From Microbispora sp. H11081 (lineage in GTDB: Bacteria; Actinomycetota; Actinomycetes; Streptosporangiales; Streptosporangiaceae), in assembly GCF_012999535.1 (NCBI RefSeq), contig NZ_JABBWV010000006.1, positions 248,001 through 312,000 on the forward strand: a stretch of DNA of 64,000 nt, written 5' to 3'. The notes below the pieces were generated by a model. That model saw nothing but the letters and a program-made list of their open reading frames with translations. It was not told the origin of the DNA and ran no database searches. The position numbers and the translations under genes were made by a program. This document shows, piece after piece, positions 18,201 through 26,637 of the stretch (position 1 is the stretch's first letter; each line of letters begins with the position of its first letter).

Positions 18201-18427
18201 AGGGCCGGGGCGCTGATCGCCGGGTCGCGCGGGACGCGGGCCCGCGGGACCCGGCGCCGCTCCGGCTGCTCCGGCTGGCCTGTGGCGGCATGCGGTCCCC
18301 ACCGGTCGCGGCGGGACCCGGCGGGACGGAAGACACCAGAAGGGCGCCCCAATGCGCCGTCCACCTCTACCGGGGGACGGGACGCGGGGCGCCCAGCGGT
18401 GACGCGTGTCGGGGAAGGGGGAAACGC
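18201..18427. other. Intergenic region between convergent rsgA and the Wbl gene
   Basis: Together with the stem-loop at 18173-18200 this makes a 325-base gap without a convincing gene. The only structure seen is a 9-bp inverted repeat GGGCGCCCC (18342-18350) / GGGGCGCCC (18386-18394), 34 bases beyond the end of the Wbl gene, which could be that gene's terminator. ORFs crossing here have no ribosome-binding sites or recognisable protein sequence. Confidence 0.5.
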
Positions 18428-18742
18428 TCAGGCGACTGCGCTGATGCCGGCGCTGGCGGCGCGGCGCATACGACGACGACGCTCGGACGCGCGCTCGTCC
18501 TCGTTGAGGCCGCCCCACGTGCCGTACTTCTCCGGGCGGGAGAGCGCGTAGTCGAGGCACTCCGCTCGCACAGGACACTGAGCACAGATGGCCTTGGCCT
18601 TGCGCTCCCGGATGTCGCGCTCGGGCTGACGCTCACCGTCAGGACCGAAGAACAGCACCAGGTCCTCTCCCCGGCACGCGGCATCATCCTGCCAACCCCA
18701 ACTGGGGCGCGGGCGGGCGAGCTGCCGACGTACCTGAGACAT
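18428..18742 (-). CDS. WhiB-like (Wbl) iron-sulfur transcription factor
   Basis: This 104-aa WhiB-family protein binds a [4Fe-4S] cluster and, as a rule in the family, partners with the principal sigma factor to modulate promoters. The four ligand cysteines are Cys23, Cys53, Cys56 and Cys62 (AACRGED and ICAQCPVRAECLDYAL). The turn motif GTWGGLNEDER (74-84) is followed by a very basic tail (RRRRMRRA) that would contact DNA. The start ATG follows AAAGGTGG. It does not obviously match the WhiB1/WblE, WhiB2/WhiB, WhiB7/WblC or WblA classes by its tail, so no symbol is given. Confidence 0.93.
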   Translation of the reverse strand: MSQVRRQLARPRPSWGWQDDAACRGEDLVLFFGPDGERQPERDIRERKAKAICAQCPVRAECLDYALSRPEKYGTWGGLNEDERASERRRRMRRAASAGISAVA

Positions 18743-18857
18743 GAGAAACCACCTTTGGTGAGAGGTATTTCAGTGTTCGTGCCGCTTTGGACGCTTGTGG
18801 CGTCCCTCGTGCCAACGCCGGGACAGGCCGTGGTGTTCCCGGCTCCGGCAGGAGACC

Positions 18858-19763
18858 TCAGGTCAGGACCGGTGTGAGCTCGCTCAGCCCGGCCAACCTG
18901 TAGGTCGGGATTCCGTCGGCGCAGGTCATCCCGCACGGCGCCGTGAGCACCGCGGGTTCGACCACGACTCGGAACCGTGACGTCCCACGCTCCGTCGTGC
19001 GCCGCACGACGCAGATCGTGGTGTCGTCAACCGACCGGGAGGATTCCACGGCCACCCCGCCGACCGAGATCTCGCCGGTATGCGCCCGGACGAAGTGCTC
19101 GGCGGCCTGCAGTGGCTCAGGGATACCCGCGCGTCCCCGGAAACGGTCGAGTACGACCTCGCCGTGCCGGTACGCGTTTGCCGCCGCGATCGCAGCAGCC
19201 TGAGACATGCTGCCGTAGTAAAGCCCGTGTGGCAAGCATACGAGGTTGGCGGCGTATCGGTCGCCGCCGACATGTGTGGTTTCCCACACTTCGCCGGGCA
19301 GGTTCTCGTCCAGGAACCGGGCCAGCGGGAGTCCGAGACGCGCACAGCACGCGTTGTGCCGGCCGTGCGTGCAGACCAGGTACATCGGCTCGTTCACCAG
19401 TATGCAGGACTCCGGCACCACTCCGTGCACGAGTGCGCCCAGGTCAAGATCGTCGGGGCGCTCCAGGAAGCCCTCCGCGAGCCACGGCTCGTCGACCGCG
19501 GCGGCGGCGAGGTAGACGTGCAGGGGGCCCGTACGGGCCTCCCGGCGGCCAGGACGGCGGATCAGCTGCGGCCGGATGTCCAGTGCCCTGGCGCGGGAAA
19601 TGAGCCGGTGGACGTCCTCGGGCAGCCGGCACTCCTCCAGCTCCGCGGCCCAGGGCCCGGCGTGCTCGATGAGCAGCCAGAACCGGCCCTTTCTGGTCGC
19701 GCTCGCCAGGATCGGCGCCTCCCCCGAGTGGCAGGCGGCGGGGTGCTCGCACCCGTTGGCCAT
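18858..19763 (-). CDS. Sucrase/ferredoxin-like (thioredoxin-fold [2Fe-2S]) protein under an iron box
   Basis: This protein of about 301 aa belongs to the sucrase-ferredoxin-like (Suc_Fer-like, Aim32-related) family with a thioredoxin-like [2Fe-2S] fold. The signature VCTHGRHNACCARLG supplies cluster cysteines, and THVGGDRYAANLVCLPHGLYYG carries the conserved HxGG block. The preferred ATG (19763) follows AGAGGGA; a GTG at 19784 is in frame. The gene is preceded by a perfect-looking DtxR/IdeR iron box (19790-19808) close enough to the start to overlap the promoter. It should therefore be repressed when iron is plentiful. A role in iron release from siderophores or in redox handling is inference. 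Confidence 0.87.
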   Translation of the reverse strand: MANGCEHPAACHSGEAPILASATRKGRFWLLIEHAGPWAAELEECRLPEDVHRLISRARALDIRPQLIRRPGRREARTGPLHVYLAAAAVDEPWLAEGFLERPDDLDLGALVHGVVPESCILVNEPMYLVCTHGRHNACCARLGLPLARFLDENLPGEVWETTHVGGDRYAANLVCLPHGLYYGSMSQAAAIAAANAYRHGEVVLDRFRGRAGIPEPLQAAEHFVRAHTGEISVGGVAVESSRSVDDTTICVVRRTTERGTSRFRVVVEPAVLTAPCGMTCADGIPTYRLAGLSELTPVLT

Positions 19764-19789
19764 CCGGTCCCGTCCCTCTCTCACGTTTC

Positions 19790-19808
19790 TTAGGTAAGAC
19801 TTACCTTA
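19790..19808 (-). promoter_or_regulatory. DtxR/IdeR-type iron box
   Basis: TTAGGTAAGACTTACCTTA is a 19-bp near-perfect palindrome that fits the iron-box consensus of DtxR/IdeR repressors. It lies 27-45 bases upstream of the sucrase/ferredoxin-like start codon. Confidence 0.88.
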
Positions 19809-19952
19809 GCGAGTCGCGCGAGGGGGTGCCGAGTCGGGGCTGTAAATCTCTGTCAAATCCGGAATGCCCCGATAGTGAGGTGAGCGTCCGAATCCGGGGA
19901 TTCAAGGACGCCGGAACCGCCCGGGGACCGGCGGTGCGCACGCGGGCGTGCG

Positions 19953-21467
19953 TCAGGAGTAGGTGAGGGCGGCCTCCGCCGCGGGGAGGGCCGCCGCCCG
20001 GTCCTCCGCCACCAGGCCGATCCTCGTCCGCCGGTCCAGCAGATCGGCCGCGTCCAGCGCGCCCTCGTGGCGTACGGCCCACACCAGTTCGGCCCGGGTG
20101 ATCCCCAGCGCCACCGGCTCGGCCAGCGCGGGGTCCCTGCGCATCAGGTCGCGTAGCGCCCAGGCCTCCGAGCCGTACCTGCGGGCCAGCCGCCCGGGCG
20201 TGCCCGGCCGCACCGGCCCCGCGCCGACGAGGGGCAGCCGCGCCGTACGGCTCGCGCGCGCCTGCGGGCACGCGGCGTCGACCGCGTCCTCGGCCATCCG
20301 CCGATAGGTGGTGAGCTTCCCGCCCACGACCGTCACGACGCCGTCCCGCGCGCGCAGGACGGCGTGGCGGCGGGACAGGTCGGCGGTGGTGGCCTTGGCG
20401 CCGGCCGCGCCGGTCGTGTCGGCCGTCTCCACCAGGGGCCGCAGCCCGGCGAAGGCGCCGGCGACGTCAGCGCGGGACAGCGGGCGGTCCAGCGCGGTCC
20501 CGAGCACGTCGAGCAGGAACGCGATGTCGCTCTCCGGCGCCTCGGGGACGTCGGGGACGGGGCCGTCCAGCGGTTCGTCGGTCAGCCCGGCGTAGACGCG
20601 GCCGTCGGCCTGGGGGAGCACCAGCGCGAAGCGGGCGCGCTCGCCGGGGATCGGCACGTGCAGCCCCGCGCGCAGCGCGCCGAGCGCCCCGGGGCGCAGC
20701 ACGAGATGCGTGCCACGCGAGGGGCGCAGCGCGACCGACGACGTCAGCTCGCCTGCCCACACGCCAGTCGCGTTGATCACCGCGCGGGCCCGGATGTCGA
20801 ACTCCTCGCCGGTCAGCCCGTCACGGACCCGGGCGCCGTCCCCCGTCAGCGTCAGCACCCGGCAGCGGGTGAGGATCCGCGCGCCGTGGGCGGCGGCCGT
20901 ACGCGCCAGCGCGACGACCAGGCGGGCGTCGTCCACGACCCGGCCGTCCCACGACAGCAGCGCGCCGCGCAGGCCGTCCTCGCGCAGGGCGGGCGCGAGC
21001 GTGCGCGCCCGCTCCGCCCCCAGCCGGGAGGGCCCGGGCAGCAGCCGGCGCGGCGTGCCCGCGGCGGCCCGCAGCGCGTCGCCCAGGCGGTAGCCCGTCA
21101 TGAGGGTCGCGGCCCCCGCCCTGGAGACGGCCGGCGTCAGCGGCAGCAGGTACGGATGGGCGGAGACCAGGTGCGGCGCGGTGAAGCGCAGCAGGGCGTC
21201 GCGCTCCACGGCGCTCTCCCAGGCCACGCCGACCTGTCCGCTCGCGAGGTAGCGCAGCCCTCCGTGGATCAGCTTCGAGCTCCACCGGGAGCTGCCGAAC
21301 GCCAGGTCGTGGGCGTCCACGGCGGCCACGGACAGCCCGCGTGAGGCGGCGTCGAGCGCCGCTCCCGCCCCCGTCGCCCCCAGGCCGACCACGAGCACGT
21401 CGACGACCTCGGCGCGTGCTTCGCCGAGCTCCCACAGCCGCCGTGAGGCGTTCAGTGAGGAGTTCAT
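19953..21467 (-). CDS. glpD: FAD-dependent glycerol-3-phosphate dehydrogenase
   Basis: GlpD oxidises sn-glycerol 3-phosphate to dihydroxyacetone phosphate and passes electrons to quinone at the membrane. The 504-aa protein has an N-terminal FAD-binding Rossmann motif (VLVVGLGATGAGAALDAASRG), SSKLIHGGLRYLASGQVGVAWES, the FAD loop VINATGVWAGEL, a substrate domain, and VVGGKLTTYRRMAEDAVD near residue 390 before a C-terminal helical domain. The ATG has GGAGGGGAC directly upstream. It is divergent, by 54 bases, from an alkyl-DHAP-synthase-like gene that would use DHAP-derived substrates. Confidence 0.93.
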   Translation of the reverse strand: MNSSLNASRRLWELGEARAEVVDVLVVGLGATGAGAALDAASRGLSVAAVDAHDLAFGSSRWSSKLIHGGLRYLASGQVGVAWESAVERDALLRFTAPHLVSAHPYLLPLTPAVSRAGAATLMTGYRLGDALRAAAGTPRRLLPGPSRLGAERARTLAPALREDGLRGALLSWDGRVVDDARLVVALARTAAAHGARILTRCRVLTLTGDGARVRDGLTGEEFDIRARAVINATGVWAGELTSSVALRPSRGTHLVLRPGALGALRAGLHVPIPGERARFALVLPQADGRVYAGLTDEPLDGPVPDVPEAPESDIAFLLDVLGTALDRPLSRADVAGAFAGLRPLVETADTTGAAGAKATTADLSRRHAVLRARDGVVTVVGGKLTTYRRMAEDAVDAACPQARASRTARLPLVGAGPVRPGTPGRLARRYGSEAWALRDLMRRDPALAEPVALGITRAELVWAVRHEGALDAADLLDRRTRIGLVAEDRAAALPAAEAALTYS

Positions 21468-21521
21468 GTCCCCTCCACTACTCGCGCATTACCCTGGAGT
21501 AACCTACCTGGAGGCGTGACG

Positions 21522-23123
21522 GTGAAGGAAACCCCTCTCACTCCCGCGGAACCCATGCTCTGGTCGGGCTGGGGCGATCCCGCGAAGGCCGCCGAGCTTC
21601 CCGCGCCGGTGCGCGGCCTGCTCGGCGATCTCCTCGGCGTACGGGCGCCCGCCGCGCCGGCGGCGACGTTCGGCGAGGTGCGGCTGCCGGCGGCGGCGCT
21701 GCCGCCGCCCGTGCAGGCCGCGCTGGCCGCGATCGTGGGAGACGAGCACGTGCGGGCCGACGACGACGCCCGCATCCGGCACACCCGGGGCAAGTCCACC
21801 CCCGACCTGCTGCTGATGCGCGCGGGGGACGCCTCGGACGCACCCGACGCCGTCGTGCTCCCCGGCTCCCACGACGAGGTGGCCGCCGTGCTGCGCCTGT
21901 GCGCGGAGCACCGGGTGGCCGTGGTGCCGTTCGGCGGGGGCACCTCGGTGGTCGGCGGGCTCGTGGCGGCCCGGCGCGGCTTCGCGGGCGTGGTCGCGCT
22001 CGACCTGGCCAGGCTCGACCGGCTCGTCTCCGTCGACCCCGTGTCCATGATCGCGGAGCTGGAGCCGGGCCTGCGCGCGCCACAGGCCGAGCGGCTGCTC
22101 GCGGAGCACGGGCTGACGCTCGGGCACTTTCCCCAGTCGTACGAGTACGCGACGCTCGGCGGGTTCGCGGCGGCCAGGTCAAGCGGTCAGGCATCGGCGG
22201 GCTACGGCAGGTTCGACGACATGGTGGCCGGCATGACCGTCGCGACGCCCAGGGGCGCCCTGGAGATCGGCCGCGCGCCCCGATCGGCCGCCGGGCCCGA
22301 CCTGCGCCAGGTGTTCCTGGGCTCGGAGGGCGCCTTCGGAGTGATCACCTCGCTGCGGCTGAGGGTGCACCGCGCCCCGGCCGTCAGGGCGTACGAGGGC
22401 TGGCGGTTCGAGAGCTTCACGGCGGGGACGGCGGCCATGCGGCGGCTCGCGCAGGAGGGCAGGCCCCCCACGGTGCTGCGGCTGTCGGACGAGACCGAGA
22501 CCATGGTGGGGCTGGCGAAGCCCACCGATCTCGGAGCGGCGGGCCGCGACTCCGGGTGCCTGCTGGTGGCGGGCTACGAGGGTGACACGTGCGACGTGGC
22601 GCACCGGCGGGAGCGGGCCGCGGCCGTGCTGGCCGAGGAGGGCGGCGTCCACCTGGGGCCTGAGCCGGGGGAGAAGTGGGCGCAGGGCCGTTTCTCCGCG
22701 CCTTATCTGCGCGACTCGCTGCTGGCCGCGGGGGCGACGGTCGAGACGCTGGAGACGGCCGGCTTCTGGTCGGATCTGCCCCGCCTGTACGACGCCGTAC
22801 GGCTCGCCCTGCTGGGTGCGCTGGGCTCGCCGCTGGTCATGTGTCACATCTCCCACGTCTACGCCACGGGGGCCTCGCTGTACTTCACCGTGGTGACCGC
22901 GCAGACCGGCGACCCGCTCGCGCAGTGGGCGGCGGCCAAACGCGCCGCGAACGAGGCGATCGTGCGGGCGGGCGGCACGATCTCGCACCACCACGGCGTC
23001 GGCCGCGACCACCGCGAGGCGTACGCCGAGGAGATCGGCGACCTGGGCGTCGAGATCCTGCGGGGGATCAAGGAGCGGCTCGACCCCGCGGGGATCCTCA
23101 ACCCGGGCGTGCTGATCCCCTGA
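21522..23123 (+). CDS. FAD-linked oxidase of the alkyl-DHAP synthase type
   Basis: This 533-aa flavoprotein has a VAO/PCMH-type FAD-binding domain (residues about 95-280, PFGGGTSVVGGL and LGGFAAARSSGQASAGYG). Its C-terminal domain ends with ISHHHGVGRDHREAY, the histidine cluster that is catalytic in alkylglycerone-phosphate synthase (AGPS). AGPS-type enzymes exchange the acyl chain of acyl-DHAP for a fatty alcohol to make ether lipids. Many bacterial homologues are annotated only as FAD-binding oxidases, so the exact reaction is uncertain. The GTG at 21522 is chosen because GGAGG lies seven bases upstream; a GTG at 21516 is too close to it. It is divergent from glpD and followed by a strong terminator. 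Confidence 0.87.
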   Translation: MKETPLTPAEPMLWSGWGDPAKAAELPAPVRGLLGDLLGVRAPAAPAATFGEVRLPAAALPPPVQAALAAIVGDEHVRADDDARIRHTRGKSTPDLLLMRAGDASDAPDAVVLPGSHDEVAAVLRLCAEHRVAVVPFGGGTSVVGGLVAARRGFAGVVALDLARLDRLVSVDPVSMIAELEPGLRAPQAERLLAEHGLTLGHFPQSYEYATLGGFAAARSSGQASAGYGRFDDMVAGMTVATPRGALEIGRAPRSAAGPDLRQVFLGSEGAFGVITSLRLRVHRAPAVRAYEGWRFESFTAGTAAMRRLAQEGRPPTVLRLSDETETMVGLAKPTDLGAAGRDSGCLLVAGYEGDTCDVAHRRERAAAVLAEEGGVHLGPEPGEKWAQGRFSAPYLRDSLLAAGATVETLETAGFWSDLPRLYDAVRLALLGALGSPLVMCHISHVYATGASLYFTVVTAQTGDPLAQWAAAKRAANEAIVRAGGTISHHHGVGRDHREAYAEEIGDLGVEILRGIKERLDPAGILNPGVLIP

Positions 23124-23130
23124 ACCGGTC

Positions 23131-23165
23131 GCCGCACCCCGCGAGGGCTCCTCGCGGGGTGCGGC
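23131..23165 (+). terminator. Strong stem-loop after the AGPS-like gene
   Basis: A perfect 16-bp inverted repeat (23131-23146 with 23150-23165) with a three-base loop begins eight bases after the stop codon. Confidence 0.88.
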
Positions 23166-23219
23166 ACAGTTCGGGCAAACGCCGTCGGCCGAGGGGCCGG
23201 GAACGCCAAAATTGTTCCC

Positions 23220-24719
23220 ATGATCGATGTGGGCGCGGCCGCCGCGCGAGGCAAGCAGGTCTCCTCACGGGTGTCGCAGGCCGGAGCGGGCTGGGACTGC
23301 CAGGAGATCGGCTCCTTCCAGGCGCTGCGGCCCGACCAGGACTCCTTCAGCTGGCTGAATCCCGCGACGCTGTGGCGCTCGCGCAACGAGGTGCTCGCCC
23401 AGTTGTTCGGCGACCCGTCGCCCCGGGTGCGCCGCCGCTGGGTGGCCTCGCAGCGCGAGCGCGGCGTCGACGAGGACTTCCGGGTGCGCCTCGACCTGGG
23501 CGAGGAGTTCACGTTCCTGCTGCTCGGAGACACCGGGGAGGGCGACGCCTCGCAGTACTCGGTGGTGCCAGGCCTGCTCAAGCTCGGCCAGGGCACCGCG
23601 TTCGCGGTCATCGCGAGCGACGTGATCTACCCGACCGGCGCGGGCGACGAGTATCGCGACAAGTTCTTCCGGCCGTACAAGGACTATCCGGCTCCGATCT
23701 TCGCGGTGCCCGGCAACCACGACTGGTACGACGGGCTGGGCGGCTTCATGCGGGTCTTCTGCGACGCCCGCCCCCTGTCCGCCGAGAGCCGGGGGTTCCG
23801 GCTGTCGCCCGGCGGGCTGCGCGGGCTGCTGTGGAAGAAGCCGGAGGCGATCGACGAGGCGGCGCTCGCCGAGGCCAGGAAGATGCGGCCCGATCCAGGC
23901 CCGGCGCTGCCGGGGCCCTACTGGGTGCTCGACACCGGCCGCCTGCTGCTCGTGGGGATCGACACCGGCATCAAGGGCGCGCTCGACCGCGAGCAGGGCG
24001 AGTGGCTGCGCCGGGTCTCCGCCGACCCGCGGCCGAAGATCCTGATCACCGGCAAGCCGATCTACGTGAACAACGACTACCACCCGTGCCCGATCGAGGG
24101 CGGCGGCACGGTGGACGACGTCGTGCGTGACCCGGCGAACAACTACGTCGCGGCGATCGGCGGCGACGTCCACAACTACCAGCGCTATCCCGTGCGGGTG
24201 GACGGGCGGCTCATCCAGTACGTGGTGTCCGGGGGCGGCGGGGCGTTCATGCACGCCACCCACACCATCCCCCGGGTGGACGTGGCGGGCGTGCACGAGG
24301 ACGACTTCAAGTGCTATCCGCTGCGCGGCGACTCGCTGTCGTTCTACAGCCTGCTCTACAGCAGGAGGCTGCGGATGCGCGGGCTCTACATCACCCCGGA
24401 GGAGGGGCTGGCCCTCATGTCCCGGCGGATCGGCAACACCCCGCCCCGGCCCACGCCGGGAGCGCCGACCGGCGCGCGGGTGAGGTGGGCGGCCCGCCTG
24501 CTCGGCGGCTGGCCGATGCCGTTCCGCCTGCCCGTCGGCCGGGTCTTCCACCGGTACATCTCCGAACTGTCCGACTGGGACACCCCGCCCTTCTTCAAGA
24601 GCTTCCTCCACCTGTCGGTCACCGGGGACACGCTCCGGCTGCGCTGCTTCGCCGCCACGGGCTGCCTGCCGCAGGAGGAGGAGCCCCCGCTGGAGGACGA
24701 GGTCGAGATCCCGCTCTGA
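23220..24719 (+). CDS. Calcineurin-like metallophosphoesterase
   Basis: This protein of 499 aa contains the metal-binding motifs of calcineurin-like phosphoesterases in order: LLLGDTGEGD, ASDVIYPTGAG (a variant of GDxxY), FAVPGNHDWYDG and GGDVHNYQRYP. A C-terminal extension of about 130 residues (from about residue 370) is not part of the core fold. No signal peptide or membrane segment is visible, so it is probably cytoplasmic. The ATG at 23220 lacks a clear ribosome-binding site and may be leaderless. The substrate cannot be predicted. It has its own transcription unit between the upstream terminator and the polymerase gene. Confidence 0.88.
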   Translation: MIDVGAAAARGKQVSSRVSQAGAGWDCQEIGSFQALRPDQDSFSWLNPATLWRSRNEVLAQLFGDPSPRVRRRWVASQRERGVDEDFRVRLDLGEEFTFLLLGDTGEGDASQYSVVPGLLKLGQGTAFAVIASDVIYPTGAGDEYRDKFFRPYKDYPAPIFAVPGNHDWYDGLGGFMRVFCDARPLSAESRGFRLSPGGLRGLLWKKPEAIDEAALAEARKMRPDPGPALPGPYWVLDTGRLLLVGIDTGIKGALDREQGEWLRRVSADPRPKILITGKPIYVNNDYHPCPIEGGGTVDDVVRDPANNYVAAIGGDVHNYQRYPVRVDGRLIQYVVSGGGGAFMHATHTIPRVDVAGVHEDDFKCYPLRGDSLSFYSLLYSRRLRMRGLYITPEEGLALMSRRIGNTPPRPTPGAPTGARVRWAARLLGGWPMPFRLPVGRVFHRYISELSDWDTPPFFKSFLHLSVTGDTLRLRCFAATGCLPQEEEPPLEDEVEIPL

Positions 24720-24830
24720 CCTCCGTACGGGCGCCCTCGCGGGCGGCGGAACCCGCGCCGGGGCCGCAGGGGGTGGGCGGGGTGAGCCGCCGGTGGGTGA
24801 ACTGTCGGTGGCGCCTGGCACGCTGGTGGG

Positions 24831-26615
24831 GTGCACGTTGTGGTGGCGGCCGACGCCGAGGGAGGCGGGACGATCCGGCCCCTCGGCGAGCACGGGCACC
24901 CCGGGCATCCCGGCCGGCCCGGGGAGCGTGCTCCCGAGGCGCTCGCCGCCGGGTTACCGGAAGACCGCGCGCGGCCGGAAGACCGCGCGGGTCATTCCGG
25001 CGCACCCCAGGGTCCGGCCGCGCGGCCACCGGCGAACGGCGGGCCAGGGCCCAGGGTCCCGCTGCCCGGCCTCGCGGCGGCCGTGTGGTCCCTGGAGGCC
25101 GCCGAGCGGCCCCGCTGGGTGTGGGCCGACGCGCGCCGCGTCTACCCGGCGCTGCTGTCCGCCGGCGTACGGCTCTCGCGCTGCCACGACGTCGCGCTGA
25201 CCGAGGGACTGCTCCTGGCGGCCGACGGCCGTCACGGAGAGCCCAGACAGGTCAGGGCGGCCTACGCGCGCCTGCACGGCCTTCCCGTGCCCGACGACCC
25301 CCACGAGCCCGCGGAGGCGCACCAGGCGGGCGGCACGCAGGGCAGCCTGTTCGAGCCCGCGCCGTCCGGGGATGGCGTGCCGGAGGCCGACATGGTCGCC
25401 GAGGTGTTCGAGGACCAGCGCCGCCGCATCGCGCGCACGGCCGATCCCGCGCGGTTCCGGCTGCTCGTCGCCGCGGAGTCGGCCGGCGCGCTGATCGCCG
25501 CGGAGATGGCCCACGACGGCATGCCGTGGCGCGAGGACGTCCACGACGCGCTGCTGACCGAGCTGCTCGGCCCGCGCCCCGCCCACGGCATGCGGCCCGC
25601 CAAGCTCCAGACGCTGGCCGACGAGGTGTCCGCCGCCTTCGGCCATCTCGTCAACCCCGACTCGCCGCAGCAGCTCGTCAGGGCGTTCAAGACGGCGGGG
25701 ATCGAGGTCCCGTCCACCCGCTCACACGTGCTGAAGACGGTCGACCATCCGGCCGTCGCGCCGCTGCTCGCGTACAAGGAGCTGGCCCGGCTGCACAGCT
25801 CCCACGGCTGGACCTGGGCCGCGCAGTGGGTCGGCGGCCACCGCTTCCGCGCCGAGTACGTCGTGGGCGGGGTGGTGAGCGGCAGGTGGGCCACCAGCGG
25901 CGGCGGTGCGCTGCAGATCCCCAAGGTGATGCGCAGGGTCGTGGTGGCCGACGACGGCTGGACGCTCGTGGTGGCCGACGCCGCGCAACTCGAGCCCAGG
26001 GTGCTGGCCGCGCTGTCCGGCGACCGCGGGCTCGCGCGGGCCGCCGGGGAGATCGACCTGTACGCCGCGCTGGCCCAGGCGTTCGGCGGGGCCCGCGAGT
26101 CCGCCAAGATCGCGATGCTGTCCGCGATGTACGGCGGCACCAGCGGCGACGCCTCCATGCTGCTGGCGGTCATGCGGCAGCGGTTCCCGAAGGCGTACGC
26201 GTTCGTGGAGGACGCGGCCCGAGCGGGGGAGGAGGGGCGGCTGGTGCGCTCGTGGCTCGGCCGCACCTGCCCGCCCCCGTCGGAGCGGTGGCGGCGCCTG
26301 GTGGCCGGTCCCGAGGGAGCCAGGGCGGCCAGGGACCGGGGCAGGTTCACCCGCAACTTCGTCGTGCAGGCCACGGCGGCGGAGTGGGCGCTGACGCTCC
26401 TCGCGGTGCTGCGGGGGCTCCTGCCCGGCGAGGCGAGGCTGGTGTTCTTCCAGCACGACGAGGTGATGGTGCACTGCCCGCTCGGCCTCGCGGACGAGGT
26501 CCGCGAGGCGGTCGGGCGCGCGGCGGAGGAGGCGACCCGCCTGCTGTTCGGCGACACCGAGGTCCGCTTCCCGATGCAGGCGGTGGCGGTGGGCTGCTAC
26601 GCCGACGCCAAGTGA
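24831..26615 (+). CDS. Family A (PolI-like) DNA polymerase, actinobacterial short type
   Basis: This 594-aa protein has a C-terminal family A polymerase domain. Motif A is ADAAQLEPRVLAALSGD, motif B is around ESAKIAMLSAMYGGTSGDA, and motif C is FFQHDEVMVHC, so both catalytic aspartates are present. The N-terminal 200 residues correspond to the region called a 3'-5' exonuclease in similar annotations, but I see no intact DEDD exonuclease motifs. The segment 15-75 is low-complexity (GHPGHPGRPGER, PEDRARPEDRAG). It lacks a 5' nuclease domain and so is not the replicative polA. It is probably a second, repair-type PolI. The GTG at 24831 follows GGTGGGG. Confidence 0.87.
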   Translation: MHVVVAADAEGGGTIRPLGEHGHPGHPGRPGERAPEALAAGLPEDRARPEDRAGHSGAPQGPAARPPANGGPGPRVPLPGLAAAVWSLEAAERPRWVWADARRVYPALLSAGVRLSRCHDVALTEGLLLAADGRHGEPRQVRAAYARLHGLPVPDDPHEPAEAHQAGGTQGSLFEPAPSGDGVPEADMVAEVFEDQRRRIARTADPARFRLLVAAESAGALIAAEMAHDGMPWREDVHDALLTELLGPRPAHGMRPAKLQTLADEVSAAFGHLVNPDSPQQLVRAFKTAGIEVPSTRSHVLKTVDHPAVAPLLAYKELARLHSSHGWTWAAQWVGGHRFRAEYVVGGVVSGRWATSGGGALQIPKVMRRVVVADDGWTLVVADAAQLEPRVLAALSGDRGLARAAGEIDLYAALAQAFGGARESAKIAMLSAMYGGTSGDASMLLAVMRQRFPKAYAFVEDAARAGEEGRLVRSWLGRTCPPPSERWRRLVAGPEGARAARDRGRFTRNFVVQATAAEWALTLLAVLRGLLPGEARLVFFQHDEVMVHCPLGLADEVREAVGRAAEEATRLLFGDTEVRFPMQAVAVGCYADAK

Positions 26616-26637
26616 GCGGGCCGCCCGGCCTCGGGGA

